A DNA stretch of 64,000 bases. Source: Shewanella sp. AS1. Lineage in GTDB: Bacteria; Pseudomonadota; Gammaproteobacteria; Enterobacterales; Shewanellaceae. Positions 13,617-25,841 of this stretch are shown here, in pieces. Every line of letters begins with the position of its first letter. The first letter of the stretch is position 1. Where the stretch lies: contig NZ_JAKCLJ010000007.1 in NCBI RefSeq assembly GCF_021412565.1, positions 1 to 64,000 on the forward strand. The letters run 5' to 3'. Under the pieces are notes generated by a model, which did not search any database, was not told the origin of the DNA, and saw only the letters and a list, made by a program, of their open reading frames with translations. Made by a program: the position numbers and the translations under genes.

Positions 13617-14060
13617 TCATGCTAGCTGTTCTTGCCAGCTTGTTAGCCAAGCCAGGGCGGGATCTTCAGGTACTGGATCGTATTGTACATCTATCTGGAT
13701 CTTATCCACATAGGCTTTTGCACCGCAATTTTCTAAGGCTTCCACTAATTTTTCAGGTCCTTGGCAAAAGGTGTCATAACTTGAATCACCTATGGCGCAA
13801 AGTGCATATCGGGTGGCATTGAGATTTGGATTTTTTGCTTGGATCTCATCCAAAAAGGGCTGGATATTATCTGGTAGATCGCCTGCACCATGGGTCGATG
13901 AAACAATTAACCAGAAGTGGTGAGGAGCGATCTCACTTAGTTCGGGTGTTAAATGGGTTTGTGTCTCGTGGCCATGGGCTTCTAATTGGGCTGCTAATTC
14001 ATCGGCGACGTACTCAGCACCCCCTAAGGTAGTGCCGATAATAAGCTCGATTGTTGCCAT
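13617..14060 (-). CDS. mioC: Flavodoxin-like protein MioC
   Basis: A 147-residue FMN-binding flavodoxin-family protein, same length as E. coli MioC, with IGTTLGGAEYVADELA near the N-terminus as the FMN phosphate loop and SSTHGAGDLPDN as the second flavin loop. MioC has been linked to biotin synthase activity in vitro. Transcription runs from here into oriC, as in E. coli, where passage through the origin may influence initiation. The stop codon lies at the edge of the origin's GATC cluster. Confidence 0.93.
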   Translation of the reverse strand: MATIELIIGTTLGGAEYVADELAAQLEAHGHETQTHLTPELSEIAPHHFWLIVSSTHGAGDLPDNIQPFLDEIQAKNPNLNATRYALCAIGDSSYDTFCQGPEKLVEALENCGAKAYVDKIQIDVQYDPVPEDPALAWLTSWQEQLA

Positions 14061-14232
14061 GGGTTTACCTCTGTTATTAATTTAATTGAGTTATTAGATT
14101 GAAATAGTGGTGAGTTTGTCTGCTATCTTTTAATTATACAAGCACAATGGCTGTGATAATGAGCATAACGCACTGAAATAAATATGAGAGTTATTAGTGT
14201 CTATTTTAGGTTTTGCAGCAATTAAATCATGC
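14061..14232 (-). promoter_or_regulatory. mioC upstream region
   Basis: A 172-bp AT-rich gap between mioC and the mnmE terminator. On the minus strand a TATAAT hexamer (plus-strand ATTATA at 14133-14138) is the likely -10 of the mioC promoter, but no good -35 is visible 16-18 bp upstream. No DnaA box of the TTATCCACA type was seen here, unlike E. coli mioC. Confidence 0.35.
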
Positions 14233-14285
14233 CGTTATAGTGAAAAAAAAGATGAGCAATGCTCATCTTTTTTTTCACTATAACG
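14233..14285 (-). terminator. mnmE terminator: 53-bp perfect palindrome
   Basis: Two 26-base arms (starting CGTTATAGTG and ending CACTATAACG) pair perfectly around a single central A, immediately after the mnmE stop codon. The inner GATGAGCA/TGCTCATC stem is followed by eight T, which is a normal terminator; the extra outer 10 bp beyond the A/T runs is unusual. The element is symmetric and should work in both directions. Confidence 0.93.
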
Positions 14286-14286
14286 T

Positions 14287-15648
14287 TTATTTACCGATAC
14301 AGAAGGAGCTGAATATTTTGCCCAACAGATCGTCTGAGGTGAACTGGCCGGTGATCTCCGACAGCGCCAGCTGACACATACGCAGCTCTTCTGCCAGCAG
14401 TTCTCCGGCCTGGTACACTTCCAGCTGCTCTTTACCTAGTAACAGGTGGCTGCTTGCCAGTTCTAACGCCTCTAAATGGCGCCTGCGGGCGATAAAGCCG
14501 CCTTCGAGGTTACTTTGGTAGCCCATCAGGGTTTTAAGGTGGATTTTGAGTTCCTCGACGCCGAGGCCGGTTTTAGCCGATAGCCGAAATACTTTGTGTC
14601 CATGATCTTCTGTGGTCGTTAATGCCTCACCGGTGAGATCGGCTTTGTTGCGTATAACTGTGACGCCGAGGTTTTTAGGTAGGCGATCGATAAAATCGGG
14701 CCAGATATCATGGGGGTCGACCGCATCTGTGGTAGTGCCGTCCACCATAAACAATACTTGATCGGCGCTGTTGATCTCGGCCCAGGCGCGCTCAATCCCT
14801 ATCTGTTCCACTGTGTCTGTGGTGTCGCGCAGCCCTGCGGTGTCGATAATATGCAGCGGCATGCCATCGAGGTGAATATGTTCACGCAATACATCACGTG
14901 TGGTGCCGGCAATTTCGGTCACAATTGCCGATTCTTTACCTGCTAAGGCATTGAGGAGACTTGATTTTCCTGCATTGGGACGACCGGCAATCACCACCTT
15001 CATCCCTTCGCGGATAATGGCGCCCTGTTTGGCGCTGGATTGCACTAGGGTCAGCTTGTCTATGATGCGATTCAGAGAGCCGGCTATCTTGCCATCGGAG
15101 AGAAAATCCACCTCTTCGTCGGGAAAGTCGATGGCGGCTTCAACATACAGACGTAGATTGGTGACCTGTTCGACCAGTTCATGCACCTGGGTTGAAAACT
15201 CCCCCTGCAGTGAGTTTACCGCGCTCTTGGCGGCCTGTTCGCTGGTGGCATCGATGAGATCGGCAATGGCTTCGGCCTGGGTGAGATCCAGCTTATCATT
15301 CATAAAGGCCTGTTCACTGAACTCGCCAGGTTTGGCTATGCGTACCCCTTTGGTTTCCATCACCCGCTTGATCAACATATCCAGCACAATCTGACCACCA
15401 TGACCCTGTAGCTCGAGGACATCCTCGCCGGTAAAAGAGTTAGGCGCTTTGAAGAAGAGGGCGATCCCCTGATCGATAACCTGACCCTGGGCATCTTTGA
15501 AATCACAGTAATCGGCGTAACGTGTCTTGGGAAGGTGGCCTAAGACTGAGTGTGCTACCTCGCTGGCTTTGTCACCCGAGATACGTATGATACCGACGCC
15601 GCCGCGTCCGGGTGCAGTTGCCTGAGCCACGATAGTATCTGTTGTCAT
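14287..15648 (-). CDS. mnmE: tRNA modification GTPase MnmE (TrmE)
   Basis: A 453-residue GTPase that partners MnmG in making cmnm5U34 in tRNA. An N-terminal folate-binding domain ([14 protein letters not shown]) precedes helical domain halves flanking an inserted G domain with [14 protein letters not shown] (G1), DTAGLRDT (G3) and RNKADL (G4). The C-terminal CIGK, which carries the catalytic cysteine, is intact. Length matches E. coli (454). A terminator sits between yidC and this gene, so it probably has its own promoter near 15660-15690. Confidence 0.97.
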   Translation of the reverse strand: MTTDTIVAQATAPGRGGVGIIRISGDKASEVAHSVLGHLPKTRYADYCDFKDAQGQVIDQGIALFFKAPNSFTGEDVLELQGHGGQIVLDMLIKRVMETKGVRIAKPGEFSEQAFMNDKLDLTQAEAIADLIDATSEQAAKSAVNSLQGEFSTQVHELVEQVTNLRLYVEAAIDFPDEEVDFLSDGKIAGSLNRIIDKLTLVQSSAKQGAIIREGMKVVIAGRPNAGKSSLLNALAGKESAIVTEIAGTTRDVLREHIHLDGMPLHIIDTAGLRDTTDTVEQIGIERAWAEINSADQVLFMVDGTTTDAVDPHDIWPDFIDRLPKNLGVTVIRNKADLTGEALTTTEDHGHKVFRLSAKTGLGVEELKIHLKTLMGYQSNLEGGFIARRRHLEALELASSHLLLGKEQLEVYQAGELLAEELRMCQLALSEITGQFTSDDLLGKIFSSFCIGK

Positions 15649-15691
15649 TCCTGTGTTTCCTAAATACTCAAAAGGGATTCATTAAAAAACA

Positions 15692-15725
15692 AAAAGCGGT
15701 CAAGACTCAGTATCCGACCGCTTTT
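15692..15725 (-). terminator. yidC terminator
   Basis: A 10-bp perfect stem AAAAGCGGTC/GACCGCTTTT with a 14-nt loop, 18 bases after the yidC stop codon, followed on the minus strand by a T-rich run. It separates the rpmH-rnpA-yidD-yidC operon from mnmE. Confidence 0.85.
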
Positions 15726-15743
15726 GTTAGTTGGAGTTAAGGA

Positions 15744-17378
15744 TTATTTTAACCCTTTTTTCTCCAAACCTGCATAGATGATCTTCTGCTGGGTGATGGC
15801 CACTAAGTTACCTACCAACCAGTAGAGTACCAGACCCGCTGGGAACCAGAGGAAGAATACGGTAAACACCACAGGCATCCACTGCATCATCTTCTGCTGC
15901 ATAGGATCCATAGTTGGAGCCATAGGTTGCATCTTCTGCATCAGGAACATAGAAACACCCATCAGCAGCGGTAGCACATAGTAAGGATCCTGCACCGACA
16001 GGTCGGTGATCCACAGCATGAATGGCGCATGACGTAGCTCGTAGCTTTCCAGCAATACCCAGTAGAGTGCGATGAAGATAGGCATCTGTAACAGAATCGG
16101 CAGGCAGCCACCCATAGGGTTTACTTTCTCTTTCTTATACAGCTCCATCATGGCCTGACCCATCTTCTGACGATCATCGCCAAAGCGTTCTTTCATCTCC
16201 TGTAATTTAGGCTGCAGGTTACGCATCTTCGCCATAGAAGTGTATTGCGCTTTAGTGAGCGGATATAACAGACCACGAACGGTTAGTGTGATCAGAATAA
16301 TCGCCACCCCCCAGTTACCCACGAAGGATTGATAGAACATCAACAGCCAGTGGATAGGGATAGCCAGCCACCAAAGGAAACCATAATCCACCACTAAGTT
16401 AAGTGTTTCAGAGATGGCCGACAGGGCTTTCTGATCTTTTGGACCCACATAGAACTGGGCGCCAATCGTTTTTTCACTGCCAGGCGCAATGTCATAAACC
16501 GCGCCGCGGAAACCGATATTGGCCAGGCCGCCGGCGCTGATGCTGGAGAAGATGGTATTCTGGTCATTGGCGGGTGGCACCCAAGCAGAGACAAAGTAGT
16601 GTTGCAGCATGGCTGTCCAACCACCTAAGGTCTGCTTATTGAGGTTTTTATCCGCCATATCTTCGAAGCTGTACTTCTCGTAACGGGTATCCTGGGTAGA
16701 GAAGGCCGCGCCACGATAAGTTGGCATCATCATGCTGCTTTCGCTCTTCTTGATGCTGTGCTTGATCTGACCATACATCTGCACCTGAAGCTGTTCAGAT
16801 GAGCTGTTGTTGATGCGGTAGTCGACGTTTATATCGAACTGGTCCCGGTGTAGGGTGAACACCTTAGTGAAAGTCACGCCGTTATCGGCTACATAAGTCA
16901 ATGGAATTTCCAGGGTATCTTGACCTTGTGCCAGGCTGTATTGCTGTGACTGAGCCGTATAATGGGCGCGGCCCTTAACGCTGCTGTCGATACCGTTACG
17001 GCCGATCAAACCACTCTGGGCGATATAGAAAATATCAGTGCTTTGCTGTAGCAGCACGAAAGAGTCATCTTTACCCTGTTCGAGTTTGTGATCGACCAAT
17101 GCTGAGTAAACGATATCGCCGCCAACAGGATCGATTTTTAGAACCAGTTGATCTGTCGTCACCGTAATGAGTTCTTTTGATGGCGTAACAGCTTCAGGAA
17201 GAGAAGCATCGGCATCAGGAACATCTGTACTGTGAGAATCTGCGACGCTCGAAGATGCTGCAACAGAAGTATTTGTCGCTGCTTGTTGCGGCGGATTTTT
17301 GTCAGTTTGCCATTGCTGCCACAGCAAAAAGCTGACAAAAAGCAGACCGATAAGCAATATATTGCGTTGAGATTCCAT
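15744..17378 (-). CDS. yidC: Membrane protein insertase YidC
   Basis: A 544-residue inner-membrane insertase (Oxa1/Alb3 family). An N-terminal membrane anchor ([17 protein letters not shown]) is followed by a large periplasmic beta domain (about residues 55-335) and a C-terminal conserved core of five membrane helices containing [20 protein letters not shown] and [19 protein letters not shown]. It inserts F0 c and other small membrane proteins, alone or with SecYEG. It starts 3 bp after yidD, so translation is likely coupled. Confidence 0.97.
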   Translation of the reverse strand: MESQRNILLIGLLFVSFLLWQQWQTDKNPPQQAATNTSVAASSSVADSHSTDVPDADASLPEAVTPSKELITVTTDQLVLKIDPVGGDIVYSALVDHKLEQGKDDSFVLLQQSTDIFYIAQSGLIGRNGIDSSVKGRAHYTAQSQQYSLAQGQDTLEIPLTYVADNGVTFTKVFTLHRDQFDINVDYRINNSSSEQLQVQMYGQIKHSIKKSESSMMMPTYRGAAFSTQDTRYEKYSFEDMADKNLNKQTLGGWTAMLQHYFVSAWVPPANDQNTIFSSISAGGLANIGFRGAVYDIAPGSEKTIGAQFYVGPKDQKALSAISETLNLVVDYGFLWWLAIPIHWLLMFYQSFVGNWGVAIILITLTVRGLLYPLTKAQYTSMAKMRNLQPKLQEMKERFGDDRQKMGQAMMELYKKEKVNPMGGCLPILLQMPIFIALYWVLLESYELRHAPFMLWITDLSVQDPYYVLPLLMGVSMFLMQKMQPMAPTMDPMQQKMMQWMPVVFTVFFLWFPAGLVLYWLVGNLVAITQQKIIYAGLEKKGLK

Positions 17379-17381
17379 AGT

Positions 17382-17636
17382 CTATTTATTACACCTATTC
17401 TTTTTTGGGGGGACGGGGTCTTCACCGCCCGGATGTAAAGGGTGACATTTTAATACGCGTTTACCCGCAAACCAACTCCCTTTGATAAATCCATGCAAAC
17501 TAATTGCTTCAATTGCGTAGTTGGAGCAGGTGGGGTGAAAGCGACACTTAGGCCCAATCAGTGGGCTGATAAAGAGTTGATAGCCACGGATCAGCTTGGT
17601 GGCTAGCCATTGTAACGGCGACAGAGTTTGCGCCAT
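17382..17636 (-). CDS. yidD: Membrane protein insertion efficiency factor YidD
   Basis: An 84-residue haemolytic-family small protein with an amphipathic N-terminus ([23 protein letters not shown]) and the family signature [19 protein letters not shown]. It is associated with YidC/Sec insertion. Its start overlaps the 3' end of rnpA by 34 bases, the usual arrangement in this operon. Confidence 0.95.
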   Translation of the reverse strand: MAQTLSPLQWLATKLIRGYQLFISPLIGPKCRFHPTCSNYAIEAISLHGFIKGSWFAGKRVLKCHPLHPGGEDPVPPKKNRCNK

Positions 17637-17965
17637 AACTTCTCTACCTGTTTATGCAGGGTAGCATTATCCATATTCAATACACCATTTCTCACCAGAA
17701 CAACAATATCGAGCGGCGGTAATTCATGTTGATGTAACCGAAAATTATCGCGAATGATGCGTTTTACCCGGTTGCGTTGATTTGCTCGCTTTACATAACG
17801 TTTGGCAACAGTGAGTCCAATACGAGGATGTTGTTCAGTATTAGGTATTGCAAGTAAAGTGATATCAGCCGAAGAGGCTTTGATGGGATTGGTGAATACA
17901 GATTTGAATTGCGCGGGAGTTAACAAACGTAACTCCCGCGTAAAGGTATAGCTAGTCACTAGCAT
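17603..17965 (-). CDS. rnpA: Ribonuclease P protein component
   Basis: A 120-residue basic protein that assists the RNase P RNA in removing 5' leaders of tRNA precursors. The signature [16 protein letters not shown] is near residues 60-75, and [13 protein letters not shown] precedes it. The ATG has no strong ribosome site; a GTG two codons in (reading [10 protein letters not shown]) is an alternative start. It follows rpmH by 11 bp. Confidence 0.95.
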   Translation of the reverse strand: MLVTSYTFTRELRLLTPAQFKSVFTNPIKASSADITLLAIPNTEQHPRIGLTVAKRYVKRANQRNRVKRIIRDNFRLHQHELPPLDIVVLVRNGVLNMDNATLHKQVEKLWRKLCRRYNG

Positions 17966-17976
17966 TTCTACTTATA

Positions 17977-18114
17977 TTAAGCAGAAAGACGAGCGCGACC
18001 TTTTGCACGACGACGTGCGATGACCTTACGGCCACCTACAGTAGCCATACGAGCGCGGAAGCCGTGAGAACGCTTGCGCTTCAGGTTGCTAGGTTGAAAA
18101 GTACGTTTACTCAT
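17977..18114 (-). CDS. rpmH: 50S ribosomal protein L34
   Basis: A 45-residue highly basic protein, reading [20 protein letters not shown] at its start and ending [10 protein letters not shown], characteristic of bacterial L34. It is the first gene of the rpmH-rnpA-yidD-yidC operon and is divergent from dnaA. Too short for most ORF cut-offs, but unmistakable by sequence and place. Confidence 0.97.
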
Positions 18115-18554
18115 TATGGCAATCCGTCTTTGTTAGGTGAATAAACCTTATCTCTAAAAGAGGTAAGGACAAAAAAGAGGCCGAATTGTAATCACTTTCG
18201 CTATGGCCGTCAACCGGCAAAGCGCTTAAGTGGATAAATTCTGCCTCTGTATCTTCTTATTAAGTTACCCAAATACACTATCTAGTGTGGATAACTCTGT
18301 GAATGGGCACTATATCTTGTGGATCTAGTGATCATTGCTTAGATCGAAGGTCGCACATTATAGATCGATCTGGATCGCTTAATAAAGCTGAGTTTGCTGC
18401 TTTATTTAAATATTTTGATCGAACGAGATCTTAGAGGATCTCCACAGAAAAATAATGATGATCTAACTGGGGATAAATCCATTTAAAGGATAGCGATCCT
18501 CGTTATCTCACTATAGAATACATCTCTTTGATTGGATCTTTTGGGGATAAATAC
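18115..18554. promoter_or_regulatory. Divergent rpmH/dnaA control region with DnaA boxes and GATC cluster
   Basis: A 440-bp gap. It holds a perfect DnaA box TGTGGATAA at 18286-18294, a one-mismatch AGTGGATAA at 18229-18237, and about 12 GATC sites between 18322 and 18538. Box and Dam-site clustering upstream of dnaA is known from other bacteria and supports autorepression and methylation-dependent timing of dnaA. GGGGATAAAT occurs twice, at about 18469 and 18543, the second just before the dnaA GTG. A -10-like TATAGAAT lies near 18512. Confidence 0.75.
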
Positions 18555-19934
18555 GTGGCGGTTTCTCTTTGGCAGCAATGTATCGGACGACTACAGGATG
18601 AGCTTTCTGCTCAGCAATTCAGCATGTGGATTAGACCGTTACAAGCCGAAATGGACGGGGACACTCTCGTATTATATGCACCTAATCGTTTTGTGCTCGA
18701 TTGGGTAAGGGATAAATACCTTAACAGCATTAATCAATTTTTTACTGAGCAATTAGGCAACAGTGCGCCTAAGTTGCGTTTCGATATCGGCAGCAGACCA
18801 GTTAGTCAGCCTGCAAAACCTGCTGTATCGGTAAAGACGCCCGTATTATCAAATGTGCAGTCGCCCGCTAAGCCTACCTTTAACAGCAACGAACCTGCAG
18901 TGACGACAAATCACAGAAGCAATATTAACCCTACTTATCAGTTTGATAACTTCGTTGAGGGTAAGTCGAACCAGTTAGGTAAGGCTGCGGCACTGCAAGT
19001 CGCTGAAAATCCTGGTGGAGCTTACAATCCACTGTTTCTTTACGGTGGTACTGGTCTGGGTAAGACCCACCTGTTACATGCAGTGGGTAATGGCATTATC
19101 AAGAATAAACCCGATGCGAAAGTGGTTTATATGCATTCAGAGCGTTTCGTGCAGGACATGGTTAAGGCGCTGCAAAATAACGCCATCGAAGAGTTTAAGC
19201 GCTACTATCGCAGCGTGGATGCACTGTTTATCGATGATATTCAGTTCTTTGCTAACAAAGATAGATCCCAGGAAGAGTTTTTTCACACATTTAATGCCTT
19301 ACTTGAGGGTAATCATCAGATCATTTTGACATCGGATCGTTATCCTAAAGAGATCGATGGTGTTGAAGATCGTCTCAAGTCCCGTTTTGGCTGGGGACTC
19401 ACAGTCGCCATCGAGCCTCCCGAGTTAGAAACCCGAGTGGCGATTTTGATGCGTAAGGCTCAGGAGAGCGGCATCAACCTTCCCGATGAAGTGGCTTTCT
19501 TTATTGCCAAGCGTCTACGTTCCAACGTGCGTGAGCTGGAAGGGGCGCTTAACCGTGTGATAGCTAACGCCAACTTTACCGGACGTCCGATCACTATCGA
19601 TTTTGTGCGCGAAGCCTTAAGGGACCTGTTGGCATTGCAGGAAAAATTGGTCACTATAGACAATATTCAAAAAACCGTTGCCGAATATTATAAGATCAAG
19701 ATGGCTGATATGTTATCTAAGCGTCGTTCGCGCAGTGTGGCACGTCCCAGACAGATGGCGATGGCCTTGTCGAAAGAGCTGACAAACCAGAGTCTGCCTG
19801 AGATAGGTGACGCCTTTGGTGGACGGGATCACACCACTGTGTTGCATGCATGTCGTAAAATTGCGCAACTGCGTGAAGAAAGTCATGACATTAAAGAAGA
19901 TTATGCTAACTTAATCCGTACGTTATCTTCATAA
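18555..19934 (+). CDS. dnaA: Chromosomal replication initiator DnaA
   Basis: A 459-residue AAA+ initiator. Domain I begins [22 protein letters not shown]; a variable linker follows to about residue 120; the AAA+ domain has [10 protein letters not shown] (Walker A) and LFIDDIQFF (Walker B); domain IV ends with the DnaA-box-reading signature [15 protein letters not shown]. The ORF extends nine codons upstream, but GTG at 18555 (reading VAVSLWQQ) follows GGGGAT and gives the family start; E. coli dnaA also uses GTG. First gene of dnaA-dnaN-recF-gyrB. Confidence 0.97.
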   Translation: MAVSLWQQCIGRLQDELSAQQFSMWIRPLQAEMDGDTLVLYAPNRFVLDWVRDKYLNSINQFFTEQLGNSAPKLRFDIGSRPVSQPAKPAVSVKTPVLSNVQSPAKPTFNSNEPAVTTNHRSNINPTYQFDNFVEGKSNQLGKAAALQVAENPGGAYNPLFLYGGTGLGKTHLLHAVGNGIIKNKPDAKVVYMHSERFVQDMVKALQNNAIEEFKRYYRSVDALFIDDIQFFANKDRSQEEFFHTFNALLEGNHQIILTSDRYPKEIDGVEDRLKSRFGWGLTVAIEPPELETRVAILMRKAQESGINLPDEVAFFIAKRLRSNVRELEGALNRVIANANFTGRPITIDFVREALRDLLALQEKLVTIDNIQKTVAEYYKIKMADMLSKRRSRSVARPRQMAMALSKELTNQSLPEIGDAFGGRDHTTVLHACRKIAQLREESHDIKEDYANLIRTLSS

Positions 19935-19952
19935 ATCAGGGAATTGGATCTA

Positions 19953-21053
19953 ATGAAATTTTCAATTGATAGGGATGCCCTATTAAAGCCGCTGCAGCTG
20001 GTGAGTGGCGCGGTGGAGAGACGACATAATCTACCTATCCTGGCTAACCTTTTAGTAGAAGTGAGTAATTACTCACTAAAATTAACAGGTACAGATCTGG
20101 AAGTGGAATTAGTGGGTCAGGCGCAGCTACAGGGTGATGTCCAGGATGGGCGTACCACAGTGCCAGCCAAGAAGCTGCTCGATATTGTCAAATCGCTACC
20201 AGAACAGGTCGAACTTAAGATTGAGCAACAGGACAACCGTTTGCTGTTACGCTCTGGCCGCAGCCGCTTTACCTTAGCGACTCTGCCTGCCGAAGAGTAC
20301 CCCAATGTCGAGGCCTTTCAGGCAGATATTCAGTTTACCATTAAGCAGGGCACGCTTAAGTCGCTTATTGATGCCACTCAGTTTTCCATGGCAAACCAGG
20401 ATGTGCGCTATTACCTCAACGGTCTGTTACTGGAAACCGAAGGTAATGTGCTGCGGGCTATCGCTACAGATGGCCATCGCCTGGCCTTGAGCCATCGTAT
20501 GATTGAGGAATCTCTGCCAGAGAAGCAAGTTATTGTGCCGCGAAAAGGGGTACTCGAACTGCAACGTCTGTTTGAGGGGGAAGATCTGGATGTCACTATT
20601 GAGATTGGTGATAACGCGATCCGCGCCACGACTCAGAGTGCAGTATTTACCAGCAAGCTGGTGGATGGTCGCTTCCCAGATTACCGCCGCGTGTTACCCA
20701 AAGGCGGCGATAAAATAGTGATCGCCAGCCGCAACCAGTTAAAACAAGCCTTGCTTCGTGCATCCATTCTCTCTAACGAGAAGTTCCGCGGTGTGCGGGT
20801 ACAGCTTGAGCCTAACTTAATCAAGATCACAGCCAATAACCCTGAGCAGGAAGAGGCGGAAGAGATCTTAGATATCGATTATGACAACACACCACTAGAG
20901 ATAGGCTTTAACGTCAGCTATCTCCTGGATGTGTTGAACAACCTGCCTTCTGACGATGTGCGTATCACCTTAATTGATGGCAACTCCAGCGCCTTAATTG
21001 AAAACCATATCGAAGAAGATTCTATGTATGTTGTGATGCCAATGCGTCTCTAA
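19953..21053 (+). CDS. dnaN: DNA polymerase III beta sliding clamp
   Basis: A 366-residue ring-forming clamp built of three repeated domains, exactly the E. coli length. It starts MKFSIDRDALLKPLQLVSG and ends with the typical YVVMPMRL. An in-frame TTG three codons upstream is rejected because AGGGA would abut it; the ATG is 10 bases downstream of that ribosome site. It begins 18 bp after dnaA. Confidence 0.97.
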   Translation: MKFSIDRDALLKPLQLVSGAVERRHNLPILANLLVEVSNYSLKLTGTDLEVELVGQAQLQGDVQDGRTTVPAKKLLDIVKSLPEQVELKIEQQDNRLLLRSGRSRFTLATLPAEEYPNVEAFQADIQFTIKQGTLKSLIDATQFSMANQDVRYYLNGLLLETEGNVLRAIATDGHRLALSHRMIEESLPEKQVIVPRKGVLELQRLFEGEDLDVTIEIGDNAIRATTQSAVFTSKLVDGRFPDYRRVLPKGGDKIVIASRNQLKQALLRASILSNEKFRGVRVQLEPNLIKITANNPEQEEAEEILDIDYDNTPLEIGFNVSYLLDVLNNLPSDDVRITLIDGNSSALIENHIEEDSMYVVMPMRL

Positions 21054-21061
21054 CGGGAAGG

Positions 21062-21088
21062 GATTAACGCCTTTATTGGGCGTTAATC
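21062..21088 (+). terminator. Intra-operon hairpin between dnaN and recF
   Basis: A perfect 10-bp stem GATTAACGCC/GGCGTTAATC with a 7-nt loop, starting 8 bases after the dnaN stop codon. It is followed by only three T and then TGCTG, so it is a weak terminator or an mRNA-stabilising hairpin that would lower recF and gyrB relative to dnaN. Confidence 0.6.
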
Positions 21089-21119
21089 TTTGCTGTCTGG
21101 CTGAACATCTGAGTATTTC

Positions 21120-24636
<3,517 letters not shown>

Positions 24637-24679
24637 CATAAGACGTTTAAACATAAGACGTTAAAAGTGAGCAATAATC

Positions 24680-24708
24680 AAAACCCCGGCATTTTTCCGG
24701 GGTTTTTT
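24680..24708 (+). terminator. gyrB terminator
   Basis: Perfect stem AAAACCCCGG/CCGGGGTTTT with a 7-nt loop and a run of six T. Between it and the gyrB stop lies a small direct duplication of ACATAAGACGTT (24638-24660), probably a local slippage product. Confidence 0.95.
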
Positions 24709-24739
24709 GTTTCTGTCTGTCAGTGGATGAGAGTCTTAG

Positions 24740-25690
24740 CTAGCTATTGCGATGGAGCATTCTTGCTAAGCGTTCAAAGTATTGCTGCCATTCATAGTTG
24801 GCGCTCTCAACCTGGTTGGGACTGACATGCTCAAATGTAAATCTTTGCCCCGGTTGCCTCTGTGCCACCTTCCAGAGATCGGCTTCAATCACTCTGGCAA
24901 TCACTGGGTAATTTCCCGTATTCTGGTTGTCGGCCAGAGAGATGCTCACTTTTCCCTGTTCTGAGACCTGTACCGTGCCGGGTAGGTTGGGGTTTGGCGC
25001 TAATGCTGTTTGAGTGGCTATTTTGATGGCAGAGCTTAGTGACTCACCTTCTAAAAAGGCGGCGCTCCGGCTAGATTGCGCTGCAAGTATCCACTCTTTG
25101 GCCCAGAAACTTTTTCGGCTCGATGTGGTAAAGAGATCGAGTTCAGCACCAGGCAGAGCCCTTAAAATGCCGTCATTTACCCTTTGTATCACGCCTATGG
25201 GGCGAGAAATTTGATTCTTGGGTGGATTCAAGGACAAGCAAGCATCTGCCTTTAAATGCTTGCACAGTGATCCACCTGCTTGTTCAGTCATACCGCTAAT
25301 ATTTGCAATGCCACCCAGAATGGCAAGGTAGCCATAGATGCCTGTTTTAGGTCCATGAATAAACAGCCGTTCACCGGCATTAACCTTGGCCCGCCAGCCA
25401 CTTCTTAATGGTCTATCCTCAACCCTGGCGTCAAAATCGGCCCCGGTTAATGCGATCCAGCTTGTTTGCTGAAAATAGAGCACTAATGCTCCCGAGCTTA
25501 ATTCTCTCTTACAGAACACTCTCGCACAGAACTCGAGCGTTGGGCTGTTATCCTGATTGCCTAGCAGTCGGTTAGCGAGAATAAGCGCCTGTCTATCGAC
25601 GGCGCCCCCATAGAAGCCATTTTGCTTGGGTCGCTTACGACCTAAATCTTGAATGCTTATCTGAATGTCGGCTTGCAGAAGGTTAATCAT
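24740..25690 (-). CDS. PxpC-like protein (5-oxoprolinase subunit C / KipA / allophanate hydrolase subunit 2 family)
   Basis: A 316-residue member of the family represented by E. coli PxpC (YbgK), judged from IQISIQDLGRKRPKQNGFYGGAVD and LANRLLGN at the N-terminus and TGADFDARVED plus GERLFIHGPKTGIYGYLAILGGI in the middle. In most bacteria PxpC works with PxpB and PxpA to hydrolyse 5-oxoproline, and the genes are adjacent. Here no pxpA or pxpB is next to it: glyS lies upstream and gyrB downstream. The usual glycine-rich signature is altered (RKRP, GFYGGAVD). Function on its own is uncertain. Confidence 0.8.
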   Translation of the reverse strand: MINLLQADIQISIQDLGRKRPKQNGFYGGAVDRQALILANRLLGNQDNSPTLEFCARVFCKRELSSGALVLYFQQTSWIALTGADFDARVEDRPLRSGWRAKVNAGERLFIHGPKTGIYGYLAILGGIANISGMTEQAGGSLCKHLKADACLSLNPPKNQISRPIGVIQRVNDGILRALPGAELDLFTTSSRKSFWAKEWILAAQSSRSAAFLEGESLSSAIKIATQTALAPNPNLPGTVQVSEQGKVSISLADNQNTGNYPVIARVIEADLWKVAQRQPGQRFTFEHVSPNQVESANYEWQQYFERLARMLHRNS

Positions 25691-25798
25691 TACAATGCAT
25701 CATAGGTTGAGTTTGCTTGTTGGAATCTATGCCGCGCATAAACAAAAGCAAATAATACTTGAGTTAATCGCTGTGACCTATTTATAAAACCGGACATA

Positions 25799-25827
25799 AA
25801 AAAACGCATCACAAGGATGCGTTTTTT
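25799..25827 (-). terminator. glyS terminator
   Basis: Perfect 12-bp stem AAAAAACGCATC/GATGCGTTTTTT with an ACAAG loop, 14 bases after the glyS stop codon. It isolates glyQS from the pxpC-like gene, which must then have its own promoter in 25691-25798. Confidence 0.92.
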
Positions 25828-25841
25828 CAATGGCTTATCCA

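Noticed and set aside
14900-15394. A 164-codon plus-strand ORF within mnmE
   Set aside because: Antisense to the conserved G domain of MnmE; serine/arginine-rich composition is typical of a shadow frame.
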